Shown: positions 17,509 through 26,034 of the stretch, piece after piece | How positions within the stretch are numbered: the first letter of the stretch is position 1 | How the letters are laid out: each line of letters starts with the position of its first letter | NCBI GenBank assembly: GCA_910574635.1 | Contig: CAJTCG010000027.1 | Span: 1-36,716, forward strand | Length of the DNA stretch: 36,716 nucleotides | Origin: Oscillospiraceae bacterium | Lineage (GTDB): Bacteria > Bacillota > Clostridia > Oscillospirales > Oscillospiraceae | Direction: 5' to 3' | Translations under genes and position numbers: made by a program | Notes under the pieces: generated by a model | The model's database searches: none | The model's input: only the letters and a program-made list of their open reading frames with translations | Told to the model about the DNA's origin: nothing

Positions 17509-19329
17509 ATGAATTTCCGGGAAAAACTCCGCTGCCTGCCTCGGTGTGCGCGGTATTATACATCCAGTCTGATGGTGCAGCTGGTGCTTGTCATGATCCT
17601 GTTGATTTCCGCTCCCACGCTGATATTTACGTCATTTTACTTCCAGCAGCAAAACACCCTGACCCAGCAGCGTCTGGTGCAGAATGCCTTTGAGTCTTCC
17701 GTCCAGATCGCCAACCAGATTAACTCCGATTTGAAAAGTTATACCTCTGTTTCGAACCTGTTCTATCTGGATGATGCTCTGAATCAGGCCCTGCTGGACT
17801 ATCAGGAAGGCCGCCTCACCATACAAGAGGGTCAGCAGCTTATCCGGCGGGTTTCCAGCCGGTATAATGCGGCCACGTCCGGTGGACTGGGATTCTCGGT
17901 TCTGACGGTGGCGGAGGATGGAACTACTTTTGGGAACGCCCTGATTACCAAAGAGCCTTTTGTCCTTCCGCTCATGGAGCGGGATTGGTATCAGGAGCTC
18001 TTTGCCACCCAGACGAGGCAGCTATGGATTAAGGACGCATATCTGGACCATTTCTTCTCCAACAATGGCTATGATAATATCTATCTGGTTCGAAAGCTTC
18101 ACAACCGGCAGAACTGGACTTGTGTGGGCACGCTGGTGCTGATCATCTCAGAACTGGAGATCGAACGGATTTACAGCAGTTATGTCGGCAAACAGCAAAG
18201 CCTGTTTCTGCTGGATCAGTCCATGGGGACCATCTCCAGTGTAGATAACCTCAATATCTACGCGCTCTCTGAAGAGATTCAGTCCCGGATATTGAACTAC
18301 TCCGGCACATTCAGTCCAGCTGACGCAGGACCGGTGAGTCTGGTGAGTTATTACACCATTGTATCTTCACAGTGGAAATTGGTATACTGCCACAATACGG
18401 ACAGCGCAATGCACCCATTTGAGCAGAACCGCTCACAGTATCTGCGCTTGATAACGGTGTGTCTGATTATCAGTGTCTTATTATCCACACTGGTGGTTCA
18501 TCATTATATTTCTCCTATCAAAATTTTAAGGGAACAGATGGACGAGGTACAGAAGGGAAATCTGAATTCGCACCTGCCTGTTATCGCAAACAATGAAATC
18601 GGCCAGTTGACTGCCCACTTTAACCGGATGCAGGACAGCATACACTTGCTGATGCAGCGGCTCATTGAAGAGAGCGAAGCAAAGCGCAGCGCGGAGATTC
18701 AAGCTCTTCAGAGCCAGATCAATCCCCATTTTCTCTATAACACCCTGGCCTCAGTCCGCTTCATGATTTTTTCCGGGGAGACGGAAAGCGCCGACGCCAT
18801 TGTGGTTTCCCTGATTCATTTAATGAAAAATGCCCTCTCCAACGCCCAGCTCTTTGTCACCATCGATATGGAACTGCACCTGCTGGACGATTATATCCGC
18901 ATACAACAATACACCTTTGCCCATCCCTTTCAGGTAGAGATTGACGTGGAGCCAGAGGTTCGGGATTGCTATACGATTAAGCTCCTGCTCCAGCCCATTG
19001 TGGAAAACGCCATCTTCCACGGTCTGAAACCCAAAACCGGCGGCGGGGGCCTGCTCCGGATTTTTGGCAGAAGCGTGAAGGACGGCATTGAGCTTGTGAT
19101 TCAGGACAACGGGGTGGGTTTTGACGCGGTGCAGGGCATACGGGCCCAGTCCCCCATGTCTCACGGCATTGGACTGCAAAATGTCATTGACCGAATTCAT
19201 CTTCATTTCGGCAATCACTACGGCGCCCGAGTGTCCAGCACCCCAGGGAGAGGAACTGAAATTCGAATTCACCTTCCGAAATTGAGGCAGGAGGAGGACT
19301 GCAAGCCTTATGAACGTTTTAATTGTTGA
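17509..19329 (+). CDS. YesM-type membrane sensor histidine kinase
   Basis: A 606-residue sensor kinase. TM1 is about residues 21-44. A long extracytoplasmic sensor domain follows (about 45-305, Cache-like by size and position). TM2 is about 309-332. A HAMP-type linker comes next (SPIKILREQMDEVQKGNLNS), then the His_kinase domain of the YesM/LytS class with phospho-acceptor His407 in QSQINPHFLYNTL. The ATP-binding domain has an N box (PIVENAIFHGL, near 500), DNGVGFD (near 535) and GIGLQNV. The start has GTAAGGAGGTGCCGC upstream. Its stop overlaps the response regulator by 20 bp. YesM/YesN pairs usually control a neighbouring transporter operon, here probably the divergent liv-type operon. Confidence 0.9.
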   Translation: MNFREKLRCLPRCARYYTSSLMVQLVLVMILLISAPTLIFTSFYFQQQNTLTQQRLVQNAFESSVQIANQINSDLKSYTSVSNLFYLDDALNQALLDYQEGRLTIQEGQQLIRRVSSRYNAATSGGLGFSVLTVAEDGTTFGNALITKEPFVLPLMERDWYQELFATQTRQLWIKDAYLDHFFSNNGYDNIYLVRKLHNRQNWTCVGTLVLIISELEIERIYSSYVGKQQSLFLLDQSMGTISSVDNLNIYALSEEIQSRILNYSGTFSPADAGPVSLVSYYTIVSSQWKLVYCHNTDSAMHPFEQNRSQYLRLITVCLIISVLLSTLVVHHYISPIKILREQMDEVQKGNLNSHLPVIANNEIGQLTAHFNRMQDSIHLLMQRLIEESEAKRSAEIQALQSQINPHFLYNTLASVRFMIFSGETESADAIVVSLIHLMKNALSNAQLFVTIDMELHLLDDYIRIQQYTFAHPFQVEIDVEPEVRDCYTIKLLLQPIVENAIFHGLKPKTGGGGLLRIFGRSVKDGIELVIQDNGVGFDAVQGIRAQSPMSHGIGLQNVIDRIHLHFGNHYGARVSSTPGRGTEIRIHLPKLRQEEDCKPYERFNC

Positions 19330-20866
19330 AGACGACACCATGCTTCGCAGCTGGCTATCCATGCTCCTTTCCAGCCTGTCGGATTATCAATTGCGGATAC
19401 ATGAGGCGCAGGATGGGCTGGATGCCTTGGAAATCTGCCGCCGGATGCCGGTAGAGCTGGTGATTACGGATATCAAAATGCCCCGCATGGACGGACTTCA
19501 GCTGATTCAGTGCCTGAAAAAGGACTTCCCGGAGATTCGTACCGCCGTGCTCAGTTCCTTCGACGATTTCTCCTTTGTGAAAGCCGCTTTGCAGTATGGC
19601 GCACTGGACTATATTCTGAAGGCCGAAATGACAGTTAAGGACTTGTCTCAGTTGCTGGATAAGGTACAAAATGACTTCCAGATTGAGCACATTCTGGCCA
19701 AGGGGATTTTCCCTGATTATCGTTCGGTTCTCAATGCTCAAAAGGCCATTGCGGACTTTCTTTCCTCTGAAAAGACGGAAGACCAGCTGCGGGAAGAGCT
19801 TTCCCTTCCAGACGGCGCACCAGGGCTGGCGATTTTATTCCTCCACCTTCAGGACCGGCCGGATGTGGATATTCCCATATTTGAAGCCGCAGATATCTGT
19901 GAGAAAACCCTGTTTTCCGAAAGTCTCTACGGGGCCGCCGTCCCCTATCGAGGGGAGAATTGCATGCTGCTGTACGGTTGCACGGACTCAGTGCCGGAAT
20001 TCCAGCAGATGGAAGCCATCAAGCTGATCAGCCTGCTTGAGAATAACTTTCAAAAATATCTGAATCTTCCGGTTACATTCAGCCTTTACCGGCTTTGCCG
20101 GCATGGTATGAATCTGCGCTCTCTTTTGAATGAGGTCTACAAATCTGCGGCCTGTCAGCAGTACTATGGAGCCGAGGTAAAGTGCACCGACACGCTGTCG
20201 GATTTCTCCGGCTGGAAGACGCGCATCCGGCGTTCCCTGGAAACGAACTGTTTTCAGCAGGCGGCTTCTCAGCTGCGGGACTGCATGAACGAGGCACACC
20301 GGCTTCATGTTGTGCCGGAGACGCTGCAGGCCAATCTGCTTGTGCTGTTGAACTTGTTTTTGGCGGTTCGTGTTCATGTAAAGGAGCAGGGGCTTGCCGC
20401 GGAGCAGGAGAGCCTGCATACCTTGTTGACAGATGTCACCCACGCAGAAACCCAGGAAGCAATGGAAACCTGCATTGGGAATTTTTTGACAACATTTCTG
20501 TTGCTTTTGAATCAGGTGAAGCTGGGCCTGTCCCCCGCTATCCGGGAGGCGCTGGACTATGTGGACCAGCATTACGCGGAGAAAATCTCCTTGGACAGCA
20601 TTGTTGGACATGTGTTTATAAACCGTTCGTATTTCTGCCAGCTATTTAAAAAGGAGATCGGATTAACCTTTGGCGACTATCTGGAGCGTGTGCGCATTGA
20701 AAACGCAAAACGCCTTTTGGCTTCTACAAATTTGCCTATTTTGGCAGTTGCGGAACAGAGCGGATTCAGCAATCAGGCTTATTTTACCAAAGTTTTTAAA
20801 AAATGCACCGACGTTAATCCATTCCGCTATCGCCGAATTCACGCTCACCATGAACAAGACAAGTAA
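19310..20866 (+). CDS. YesN-type AraC-family response regulator
   Basis: A 518-residue response regulator. The receiver domain is about 1-120, with the acidic pocket Glu7-Asp8-Asp9, phospho-acceptor Asp54 (VITDIKMPRMDG) and Lys104 in YILKAEM. A long linker domain (about 130-400) follows. The AraC-type double helix-turn-helix is at about 415-515 (ISLDSIVGHVFINRSYFCQL, then LFKKEIGLTFGDYLERVRIE and the second helix pair ILAVAEQSGFSNQAYFTKVF). The gene overlaps the kinase by 20 bp, so the pair is co-translated. It would bind direct-repeat sites in the divergent control region and activate the transporter operon. It ends only 45 bp before the malY remnant. Intact. Confidence 0.92.
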   Translation: MNVLIVEDDTMLRSWLSMLLSSLSDYQLRIHEAQDGLDALEICRRMPVELVITDIKMPRMDGLQLIQCLKKDFPEIRTAVLSSFDDFSFVKAALQYGALDYILKAEMTVKDLSQLLDKVQNDFQIEHILAKGIFPDYRSVLNAQKAIADFLSSEKTEDQLREELSLPDGAPGLAILFLHLQDRPDVDIPIFEAADICEKTLFSESLYGAAVPYRGENCMLLYGCTDSVPEFQQMEAIKLISLLENNFQKYLNLPVTFSLYRLCRHGMNLRSLLNEVYKSAACQQYYGAEVKCTDTLSDFSGWKTRIRRSLETNCFQQAASQLRDCMNEAHRLHVVPETLQANLLVLLNLFLAVRVHVKEQGLAAEQESLHTLLTDVTHAETQEAMETCIGNFLTTFLLLLNQVKLGLSPAIREALDYVDQHYAEKISLDSIVGHVFINRSYFCQLFKKEIGLTFGDYLERVRIENAKRLLASTNLPILAVAEQSGFSNQAYFTKVFKKCTDVNPFRYRRIHAHHEQDK

Positions 20867-20911
20867 CTGCAAATTGGGAAAATAGCTGGAAGCGGGCTCT
20901 CTTTTCAAAAG

Positions 20912-21424
20912 GCTGCACAGCAGGAACAGGTCCTCGGACTGGAGTTTCTCCTCGAAGTCCGCCCAGTCCACCGTCCACTTTCCGTCCCGCTCTCGCTCTG
21001 CCATCCGGTTTTCTATGACCCGCCGCCTGGCAAACTCCGCCATGTCATAGAACTCGCCGTATACCGGCGTCTGAATCAGGACGCTGCCGCCCTGGGGGGG
21101 GGGGTAGAGCTGCACACAAGCGCTGAGTGTCTGGACCACTCCCAGGCAGAAGCTCATGAGCTCCGTGTCCGGCACCCAGCCGTTCCGGCGGCTCTACCAG
21201 TTCCGGATAGCCTCGAAATAGCTGGCGGGCCGGGCGGTATAGCCCCAGATACCCTCCTCCGCCCGGGCTTTCAGCGCGTCGATGATGGGCTGAGCGGTCT
21301 TGAAGTCCATATCCGCGATCCACAGGGGGATTATATCGTCCGTTCCAAACTTCTTGACCCGCTCGTCGTACTTGGCGGAGAGATTTCCGGACCGGTCCAC
21401 TACTTGGTCAAAATCATATCGCAT
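20912..21424 (-). pseudogene. malY/patB-type C-S lyase remnant
   Basis: The N-terminal 170 residues or so of a PLP-dependent aminotransferase/cystathionine beta-lyase of the MalY/PatB type. MRYDFDQVVDRSGNLSAKYD, then IPLWIADMDFKTAQPIIDAL and GIWGYTARP match the family start. TAG at 21194-21196 interrupts the frame at RNW-stop-SRRNGW. The same frame continues with FCLGVVQTLSACVQLYPPPQ and SVLIQTPVYGEF to EDLFLLCS near 20912, where similarity ends and the catalytic Lys half is missing. A 10-base G run at about 21095-21104 lies inside. The gene is dead by both a nonsense codon and a 3' truncation. Confidence 0.8.
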
Positions 21425-21622
21425 ACGTTCGCTTCCTTTCTCAGAATGGATTGTGTGCGGCGTTTGGCAGATTATTAAAGCAAAAAACGTACCAAACAGA
21501 CGATGGACAGCAGGCTTTCGGCCGGAGGGAGCGGAGCGGACCGCCGAGAACGCAAAGCGGTGGAAGGCTCAAGAACGGGAGCGGCAAAATGAACATTAAG
21601 CCAACGCAAGGCCACGCAAATC

Positions 21623-21650
21623 AGCAGGGCGCTTCAAGGAGCGCCCTGCT
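21623..21650 (+). terminator. Stem-loop beside the IS5 insertion
   Basis: A perfect 10-bp stem, AGCAGGGCGC (21623-21632) with GCGCCCTGCT (21641-21650), with an 8-nt loop. The IS5-type element begins 3 bp later, so any T tail that followed the stem was displaced. Probably an old terminator of a deleted gene. Confidence 0.55.
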
Positions 21651-21652
21651 TA

Positions 21653-22555
21653 GAGCTTATCCCTAAATTAGCGATGAACCTGGAGCAGCTTGCGCCAGAC
21701 AATAATGGAGCAAGCAAAATGAATTAGAGCGAGATAGTTTTGAGCCTTCTTTTCAAATCGAACGAGTAACTTGCGGAAGCGGTTGAAAAAGGAATGAGTG
21801 ACTTCGACCACCCAGCGTCTGGCCTTGAAGTCAGGATTGCGCTCTATTTCTTTGCGCTCTTCACCTCTGGGACGGATATGGGCAGTGTACTGACGCTTCT
21901 CAACGGATTGGGTGCTGCCAGTATAGCCAGCATCCAGGCAAAGATTCTGTGTGACGGCTGGACGGGAAATGATGATGCTGTCCAGCGTTTCTTCCAAGAG
22001 CTTGATGTCATGCGTGTTTGCACCCGAGAGGACAACGGACAGTGGAAGCCCTTTTTCATCAGTTAAGATACTGCGTTTTGTCCCCATTTTTCCACGGTCG
22101 GTTGGGTTATGTCCCACCGACTCTCGGGCCAGAGGCGCTTTTATCATACAGCCATCAACGCTCTGCCATTTCCAGCCAATCCCTTCTAATTCGTCATATT
22201 TCTCCAAGCCCAATACCCATATGTTTTCAAAGAAACCCGCTGCCTGCCATTCTTGAAAATACCGGTGAATACTGCTGCCACACCCATATTCTCGCGGAGC
22301 AGCTTTCCACTGACACCCGGTTCGCAGAACATAGAAGATTCCTTCCAGCACCTGTCGGGCAGGCAGGCTTGGCCGTCCCTGTCCCGGTGCTTTCTGGTAA
22401 TGCTTGTTCGGCTCTCGCTACTTTTTCGGAATATACTCTTTGATTTCTTCCCAGAGTTCGTCTGATATTGTCCAGGATTGTGTCCCTTTTTTCTTTTCCA
22501 TCTTATCACACCCCTGAACATTATATCACTACTCATATAATTTATGGATAGGCTC
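21653..22555 (-). mobile_element. IS5-family insertion sequence, 903 bp, inactivated
   Basis: Terminal inverted repeats are GAGCTTATCCCTAAATTA on the left and GAGCCTATCCATAAATTA on the right (read inward), 16 of 18 matching. Direct TTA copies at 21650-21652 and 22556-22558 fit the 3-bp TNA target duplication of several IS5-family groups. A single transposase frame fills the element but carries a nonsense codon. Confidence 0.88.
21668..22501 (-). pseudogene. IS5-family transposase with in-frame stop
   Basis: A 277-codon DDE transposase frame. ATG 22501 gives MEKKKGTQSWTISDELWEEI, the usual start of this group. TAG follows PKK near codon 28, and the frame continues with REPNKHYQKAPGQGRPSLPA and GIFYVLRTGCQWKAAPREYG to the stop. 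The triad lies in QSVDGCMIKAP, LCLDAGYTG and RWVVEVTHSFFNRFRKLLVR. An internal start after the stop would lack the DNA-binding N-terminus, so the copy is probably inactive without a helper. One point mutation would restore it. Confidence 0.88.
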
Positions 22556-22654
22556 TTAGTCTACACATTACGGTTGTTCTGTGCTATTATAAAAACAATC
22601 CAAACCGTTGCGCCACAAGGCTTTTCAAGCGCATCTTTTTTGTCAAGAATAGAC

Positions 22655-22692
22655 AAAGCCACGGAAATCCATTGGATTTCCATGGCTTTGCT
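22655..22692 (+). terminator. Stem-loop with T-rich tail
   Basis: AAAGCCACGGAAATCC pairs with GGATTTCCATGGCTTT across a 3-nt loop with one mismatch, followed by GCTTTTGC. Because A and T tracts flank the stem it could terminate in both directions, for example downstream of the integrase remnant on the minus strand. Confidence 0.6.
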
Positions 22693-22779
22693 TTTGCATT
22701 CTGCACTTTTTCGGGCGGTTTAATTTTGCGGCGAGCGGTTGACCCAAGCCTTGACCCATACCAGAGCTCGGAGCGGAAA

Positions 22780-23154
22780 TCACTGGAGAGTACCGGAGAG
22801 GGAATTCCCTACCGCGTTTGCAGCCTGCTTCTGCATGGAGGTGGTAACGTGGGCATAGGTATCCAACGTGAATCCTGCGCTGTAGTGGCCCAGCATAGCG
22901 GAGAGAGTTTTTACATCTATGCCGTTCTGTAACGCCAGAACTGAAAATGTGTGTCTCAAGTCGTGGAAACGTATTCACTCCAGCCCAGCACGTTTCATCA
23001 CCCGCTGGAGCATATGCAGTACGCTATCCGGTGACATGGGGCCTCCAAATGGTGAAGGGAAGATGTATTCGTCTTTTGGGTCCATACCCTTGAGTACCTT
23101 GATGGCGTTGCCCTTTGTCATTGCCTCTCTGCCTTCCCCAGTGATCCAGGGGCT
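22780..23154 (-). pseudogene. Tyrosine integrase C-terminal remnant
   Basis: The C-terminal catalytic part of a phage/ICE-type tyrosine recombinase. In one frame, FHDLRHTFSVLALQNGIDVK (box II HxxR), SAMLGHYSAG and FTLDTYAHVTTSMQKQAANA (catalytic Tyr in DTYAH) are plain. Upstream in the same frame are IKVLKGMDPKDEYIFPSPFG and PMSPDSVLHMLQRVMKRAGL. A TGA at 22975-22977 splits it just before the HxxR box (GLE-stop-IRFHDLRH). The first catalytic Arg region and the N-terminal domains are absent. This shows that another integrated element once ended here. Confidence 0.85.
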
Positions 23155-23330
23155 TTATCGCTCCACAGGTACGAGCGTCCCTTTGCGCACGGCGGCGTAC
23201 AGGTCGTAGCATTGAGCGCTCTTCGCCAGAGCATAGTATAGAGAGAAAAAGGGGTGATGCCACGTTTAGAGATAAGAGCATCCGCTTTATCGCCATCAAC
23301 AACGGTATCAACAGGACTTTCTATCATCTA
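23155..23330 (-). pseudogene. Fragment of an unrecognised gene before the integrase remnant
   Basis: Two short frames appear to be pieces of one protein. The first has PVDTVVDGDKADALISKRGI. The second, after an apparent indel near 23250, has YYALAKSAQCYDLYAAVRKG and TLVPVER, then a stop at 23155. The reading is protein-like but I do not recognise the family, and no complete start with a ribosome site is present. It is in frame with the integrase remnant but separated from it by the stop. Confidence 0.35.
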
Positions 23331-23427
23331 CCTATTCTGGCCTTGTTACGGAGTACTTTTTCAAATCAAAGGGTTTTTATTTTTTCCGGCAACCAAACAA
23401 ACAATTCTCTTCTCTCCTTTCCAATGA

Positions 23428-23460
23428 ATAAAAAGACCTCCAGTTTCTAGCTGGAGGTCC
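23428..23460 (-). terminator. Rho-independent terminator of gntR
   Basis: A perfect 9-bp stem, GACCTCCAG (23435-23443) with CTGGAGGTC (23451-23459). Read on the minus strand, the stem is followed by TTTTTATT. It lies just after the gntR stop at 23467 and closes the whole catabolic locus. Confidence 0.88.
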
Positions 23461-23466
23461 CTTGGT

Positions 23467-24216
23467 TCAAGTATAAATTACATTTTCGGGAGGATCTGAG
23501 CCCATCAGTTCCTGATAGGTAATCTGCATATGCTTTTTCCCGGCAATGAGTGCCTGCTCCGGATTACGGTTCCGAATTCCCTCATAGATCTCTATGTGCC
23601 TGTCAACAAACTTAAGCTGTGAGGTCGAGATACTATGGCGGTAGTGATCCACCATATAGGTTTCAAACACGGTGCTGTTCATCGTCTGTCCTACCTGCTG
23701 GAACAGAATATTGTTTGTCATTTTATACACCAGCGTGTGAAACCGTACCTCCATGGCAGCCAGCCGGTCAATCAGCAGCCCATGGTTGGAGTTAACTCGC
23801 ATTTTAGTGGAAACCATCTCAAACTCGGAAATAATTTCCCCCATTTTGTTCAGATCTTCTTCGCTAGCTCTTTCCGCGGCAAGGGCGCAGGCAATTGGCT
23901 CCAGCAAAAAACGGTACTCGCAAATATCCTGCAGCATTGTACTTGTGCCGCAACGAGAATCACTGCTGCTTTCCAAAAACGAGTCTGGCACGTCCACAAC
24001 AAAAGTTCCGACCCCGCGCTCGATTCGCAGAATGTGAGACGATATCAACAGCTTGATTGCCTCTCGGATCGTAGTTCGGCTGACATTCATTTCTTTCGCA
24101 AGAATTTGCTCGTTGGGTATCTTGTCCCCCACGCGCCATTCTCCGTCCAAGATCCGCTTCCGGATTTTGTTCGATACCTTTTCAGACAATGTACGCACGT
24201 TGTTATGCTCTTCCAT
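23467..24216 (-). CDS. GntR-family regulator, FadR/FCD subgroup
   Basis: A 249-residue transcription factor. The N-terminal winged helix (about 10-80) shows LSEKVSNKIRKRILDGEWRV, IPNEQILAKEMNVSRTTIRE and GVGTFVV. The C-terminal FCD all-helical ligand domain (about 95-230) has the metal-site pattern EVRFHTLVYKMTNN and DRHIEIYEGI with a distal AGKKHM. FCD domains commonly sense organic acids or sugar acids through a bound metal. It is the last gene of the locus, 170 bp after dhaL1, with its own promoter carrying a palindrome in the spacer, so autorepression is likely. The TRAP-led operon is the obvious target. The ATG at 24216 follows AAGGAAGGAAAAGT. Confidence 0.92.
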   Translation of the reverse strand: MEEHNNVRTLSEKVSNKIRKRILDGEWRVGDKIPNEQILAKEMNVSRTTIREAIKLLISSHILRIERGVGTFVVDVPDSFLESSSDSRCGTSTMLQDICEYRFLLEPIACALAAERASEEDLNKMGEIISEFEMVSTKMRVNSNHGLLIDRLAAMEVRFHTLVYKMTNNILFQQVGQTMNSTVFETYMVDHYRHSISTSQLKFVDRHIEIYEGIRNRNPEQALIAGKKHMQITYQELMGSDPPENVIYT

Positions 24217-24297
24217 ACTTTTCCTTCCTTAACTGCAGGAGAATCAATTTCAGATGGTATCGCCATCCAGCATGCAGTTTATCTCCTAATTTATGCT

Positions 24298-24326
24298 ATA
24301 TTACCATATATTTTATGGTTTCGCAA
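24298..24326 (-). promoter_or_regulatory. gntR promoter with operator-like palindrome in the spacer
   Basis: Read on the minus strand: -35 TTGCGA (24321-24326), 17-bp spacer, -10 TAATAT (24298-24303). The palindrome ACCATA-n5-TATGGT at 24303-24319 fills the spacer. A repressor bound there would block RNA polymerase. Most likely this is the GntR protein's own operator. Confidence 0.65.
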
Positions 24327-24385
24327 GTTATCGGCGGAAAGAAAAATACGAACGCATTCCCTGTTGCGGCGCTGTATTCGGTGCG

Positions 24386-25027
24386 CTAACTTTCCACGTA
24401 CCGGCAAAAGGCTGCTGCCAGACAATAACCGGCATATGCGCCTTGATCTATAACTCCAGCGGACGTGGCCTGATGTACTGCCGCCTTACCGAATTTGGGT
24501 ATCATCTGCCGTGTAGACTCCACACCCGCAAGAGCCCCATCCCTGGCAGCAGCTGCTGCGCCGGCGAGAGAAGCATCGGGCGATTTGTGCAGATACTCCT
24601 CTGCCCCCACGGCAGCGGCGTCTATGGCATCCAGCACGGTGCAATCACCGGGAGCGCATTTTCCGCGTTTTATGATGCCTTCTGCAAAGCCCCGCCAAAA
24701 GGCTGCATATTCCACTGCTCCGATCTCCCCAGCTCCAGAGACCGCCTTGCCTCCAGACATAAGTCCGGAGCCCATCAGGAATCCCATGGTGGAGGGAATA
24801 GTGGACGACAGTGTCATTCCCGCCTTGGCAATTGCCAACCCCACATCTGCCTCTGGAAGGTTCTGGAGCAGGGCCGGAAGTGCTTCAAAACCCTTCTTCA
24901 TAGTCAGGCCCAAGTCTCCGTCTCCCAGCAGGGCATCCATTTTGCCCAACTCCTCTGCCTTTTCTGCCATCATTTTCGCCGCACTGGCAAACAACCCCGG
25001 AAGTTCCGCTCTTGTAAGTTTTTCCAT
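24386..25027 (-). CDS. DhaL-like kinase subunit (diverged), DhaL1
   Basis: A 213-residue member of the DhaL family, which carries the ADP/ATP and Mg-binding site of dihydroxyacetone kinases. The three Mg-binding aspartates can be placed at Asp31, Asp36 and Asp38 (MDALLGDGDLG), but the following His of canonical GDGDHG is Leu39. The usual glycine-rich nucleotide segment (GG.SG.LYG) is replaced by SSTIPSTMGFLMGSGLMSGG. KCAPGDCTVLDAIDAA matches the GDKTM.DAL region. It follows dhaK1 by 3 bp and so forms a dedicated pair with it. No DhaM phosphotransferase is nearby. Its divergence from DhaL2 suggests a different substrate, or a partner role rather than a duplicate one. Confidence 0.85.
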   Translation of the reverse strand: MEKLTRAELPGLFASAAKMMAEKAEELGKMDALLGDGDLGLTMKKGFEALPALLQNLPEADVGLAIAKAGMTLSSTIPSTMGFLMGSGLMSGGKAVSGAGEIGAVEYAAFWRGFAEGIIKRGKCAPGDCTVLDAIDAAAVGAEEYLHKSPDASLAGAAAAARDGALAGVESTRQMIPKFGKAAVHQATSAGVIDQGAYAGYCLAAAFCRYVES

Positions 25028-25030
25028 ACT

Positions 25031-26020
25031 TCACCTCTGACAATAAAAGGGGGTGCTGACCGGATAATCGATCCATTCCTTCATCTCCGCATCGACGCGG
25101 CAAATTGAAATCGATGCGCCAGCCATTTCCATGGAGGTGGCAAATTCCCCTACAAAGCTGCGGTACACACGAATTCCCCAGCTGGCAAGAAGCTCCTCTG
25201 CATCACCGAACAAAATGTAAAGTTCCTCAATACTGGTCGCGCCCAACCCGTTTACTAGCAGGCACACCTCATCCCCTTCGGAAAGCGGCATATCTTTCAA
25301 AAGCGTTTTCAGAGATTCCTCCACGATGGCCCGGGAGCTCTTCAACGGACCGTTCCAAATGCCGGGCTCACCGTGAATTCCCATGCCCATAGCCATTTCA
25401 TTTTCCTGAAGCGTAAAGTTTGCATGCCCCACCTCCGGAATGATGCAGGGCGTCAGTGCGAACCCCACGGTACGGGTATGCTCCTTCGCCTTTTGGGCTG
25501 CGGCCAGGACCTCGTCTAATCCACCCATCTGGGCGGCCCTTGCCCCCGCGGCCTTATACATAAAGAAAATACCCGCAACTCCGCGCCGCACCTCCGGCTC
25601 CCCAGAATTCACGTCGTCGGCACCCACAATGGATTTGGTCTCGATTCCGTCCATCCCGCACATTTCCGCAGCCATATCAAACGTCATGATATCTCCGGTA
25701 TAGTTTCCGTACAGATACAGTACACCGCTCCCGCTGTCAACGGCTTTGGAAATCTCATAAATCTGTTCCGGGGACGGAGATTGGAATACGCCGCCAACGC
25801 CGCAGCCGTCCAGCATCCCCTCACCCACATATCCCAAGAACAGCGGCAGGTGCCCAGTGCCGCCGCCTGTGACAATCGCAACCTTTCCGGCGTGTTTGCG
25901 GGCGCTGATATAACATCGCCGGTCTCCGGCTGCATAGGTTACATCGTCTTTATGAGCAGCATAAATGCCCTTGAGCATATCGTCAACATAGTCTTCCGGA
26001 CGGTTCATTAGTTTTTTCAT
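25031..26020 (-). CDS. DhaK-like kinase subunit (diverged), DhaK1
   Basis: A 329-residue DhaK-family protein, which binds a ketose/triose covalently through a histidine. Residues equivalent to E. coli DhaK His56, Asp109 and His218 are His57 (GGGTGHLP), Asp110 (GNYTGDIMTFD) and His215 (MGIHGEPG). The catalytic set is therefore kept, although the canonical GSGHEP is GTGHLP and the AGT.LVHK region reads AGIFFMYK. The ATG at 26020 follows AGAGGGAGGCTGCC. It sits 14 bp after the desulfidase-like gene and 3 bp before dhaL1. The substrate may be dihydroxyacetone or a related keto compound, and the altered pocket residues leave this open. Confidence 0.88.
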   Translation of the reverse strand: MKKLMNRPEDYVDDMLKGIYAAHKDDVTYAAGDRRCYISARKHAGKVAIVTGGGTGHLPLFLGYVGEGMLDGCGVGGVFQSPSPEQIYEISKAVDSGSGVLYLYGNYTGDIMTFDMAAEMCGMDGIETKSIVGADDVNSGEPEVRRGVAGIFFMYKAAGARAAQMGGLDEVLAAAQKAKEHTRTVGFALTPCIIPEVGHANFTLQENEMAMGMGIHGEPGIWNGPLKSSRAIVEESLKTLLKDMPLSEGDEVCLLVNGLGATSIEELYILFGDAEELLASWGIRVYRSFVGEFATSMEMAGASISICRVDAEMKEWIDYPVSTPFYCQR

Positions 26021-26034
26021 GGCAGCCTCCCTCT

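Noticed and set aside
21095..21104. 10-base G run as a possible phase-variation tract
   Set aside because: It sits inside a malY fragment already killed by a stop and a truncation, and the frame across it is preserved, so switching would have no effect.
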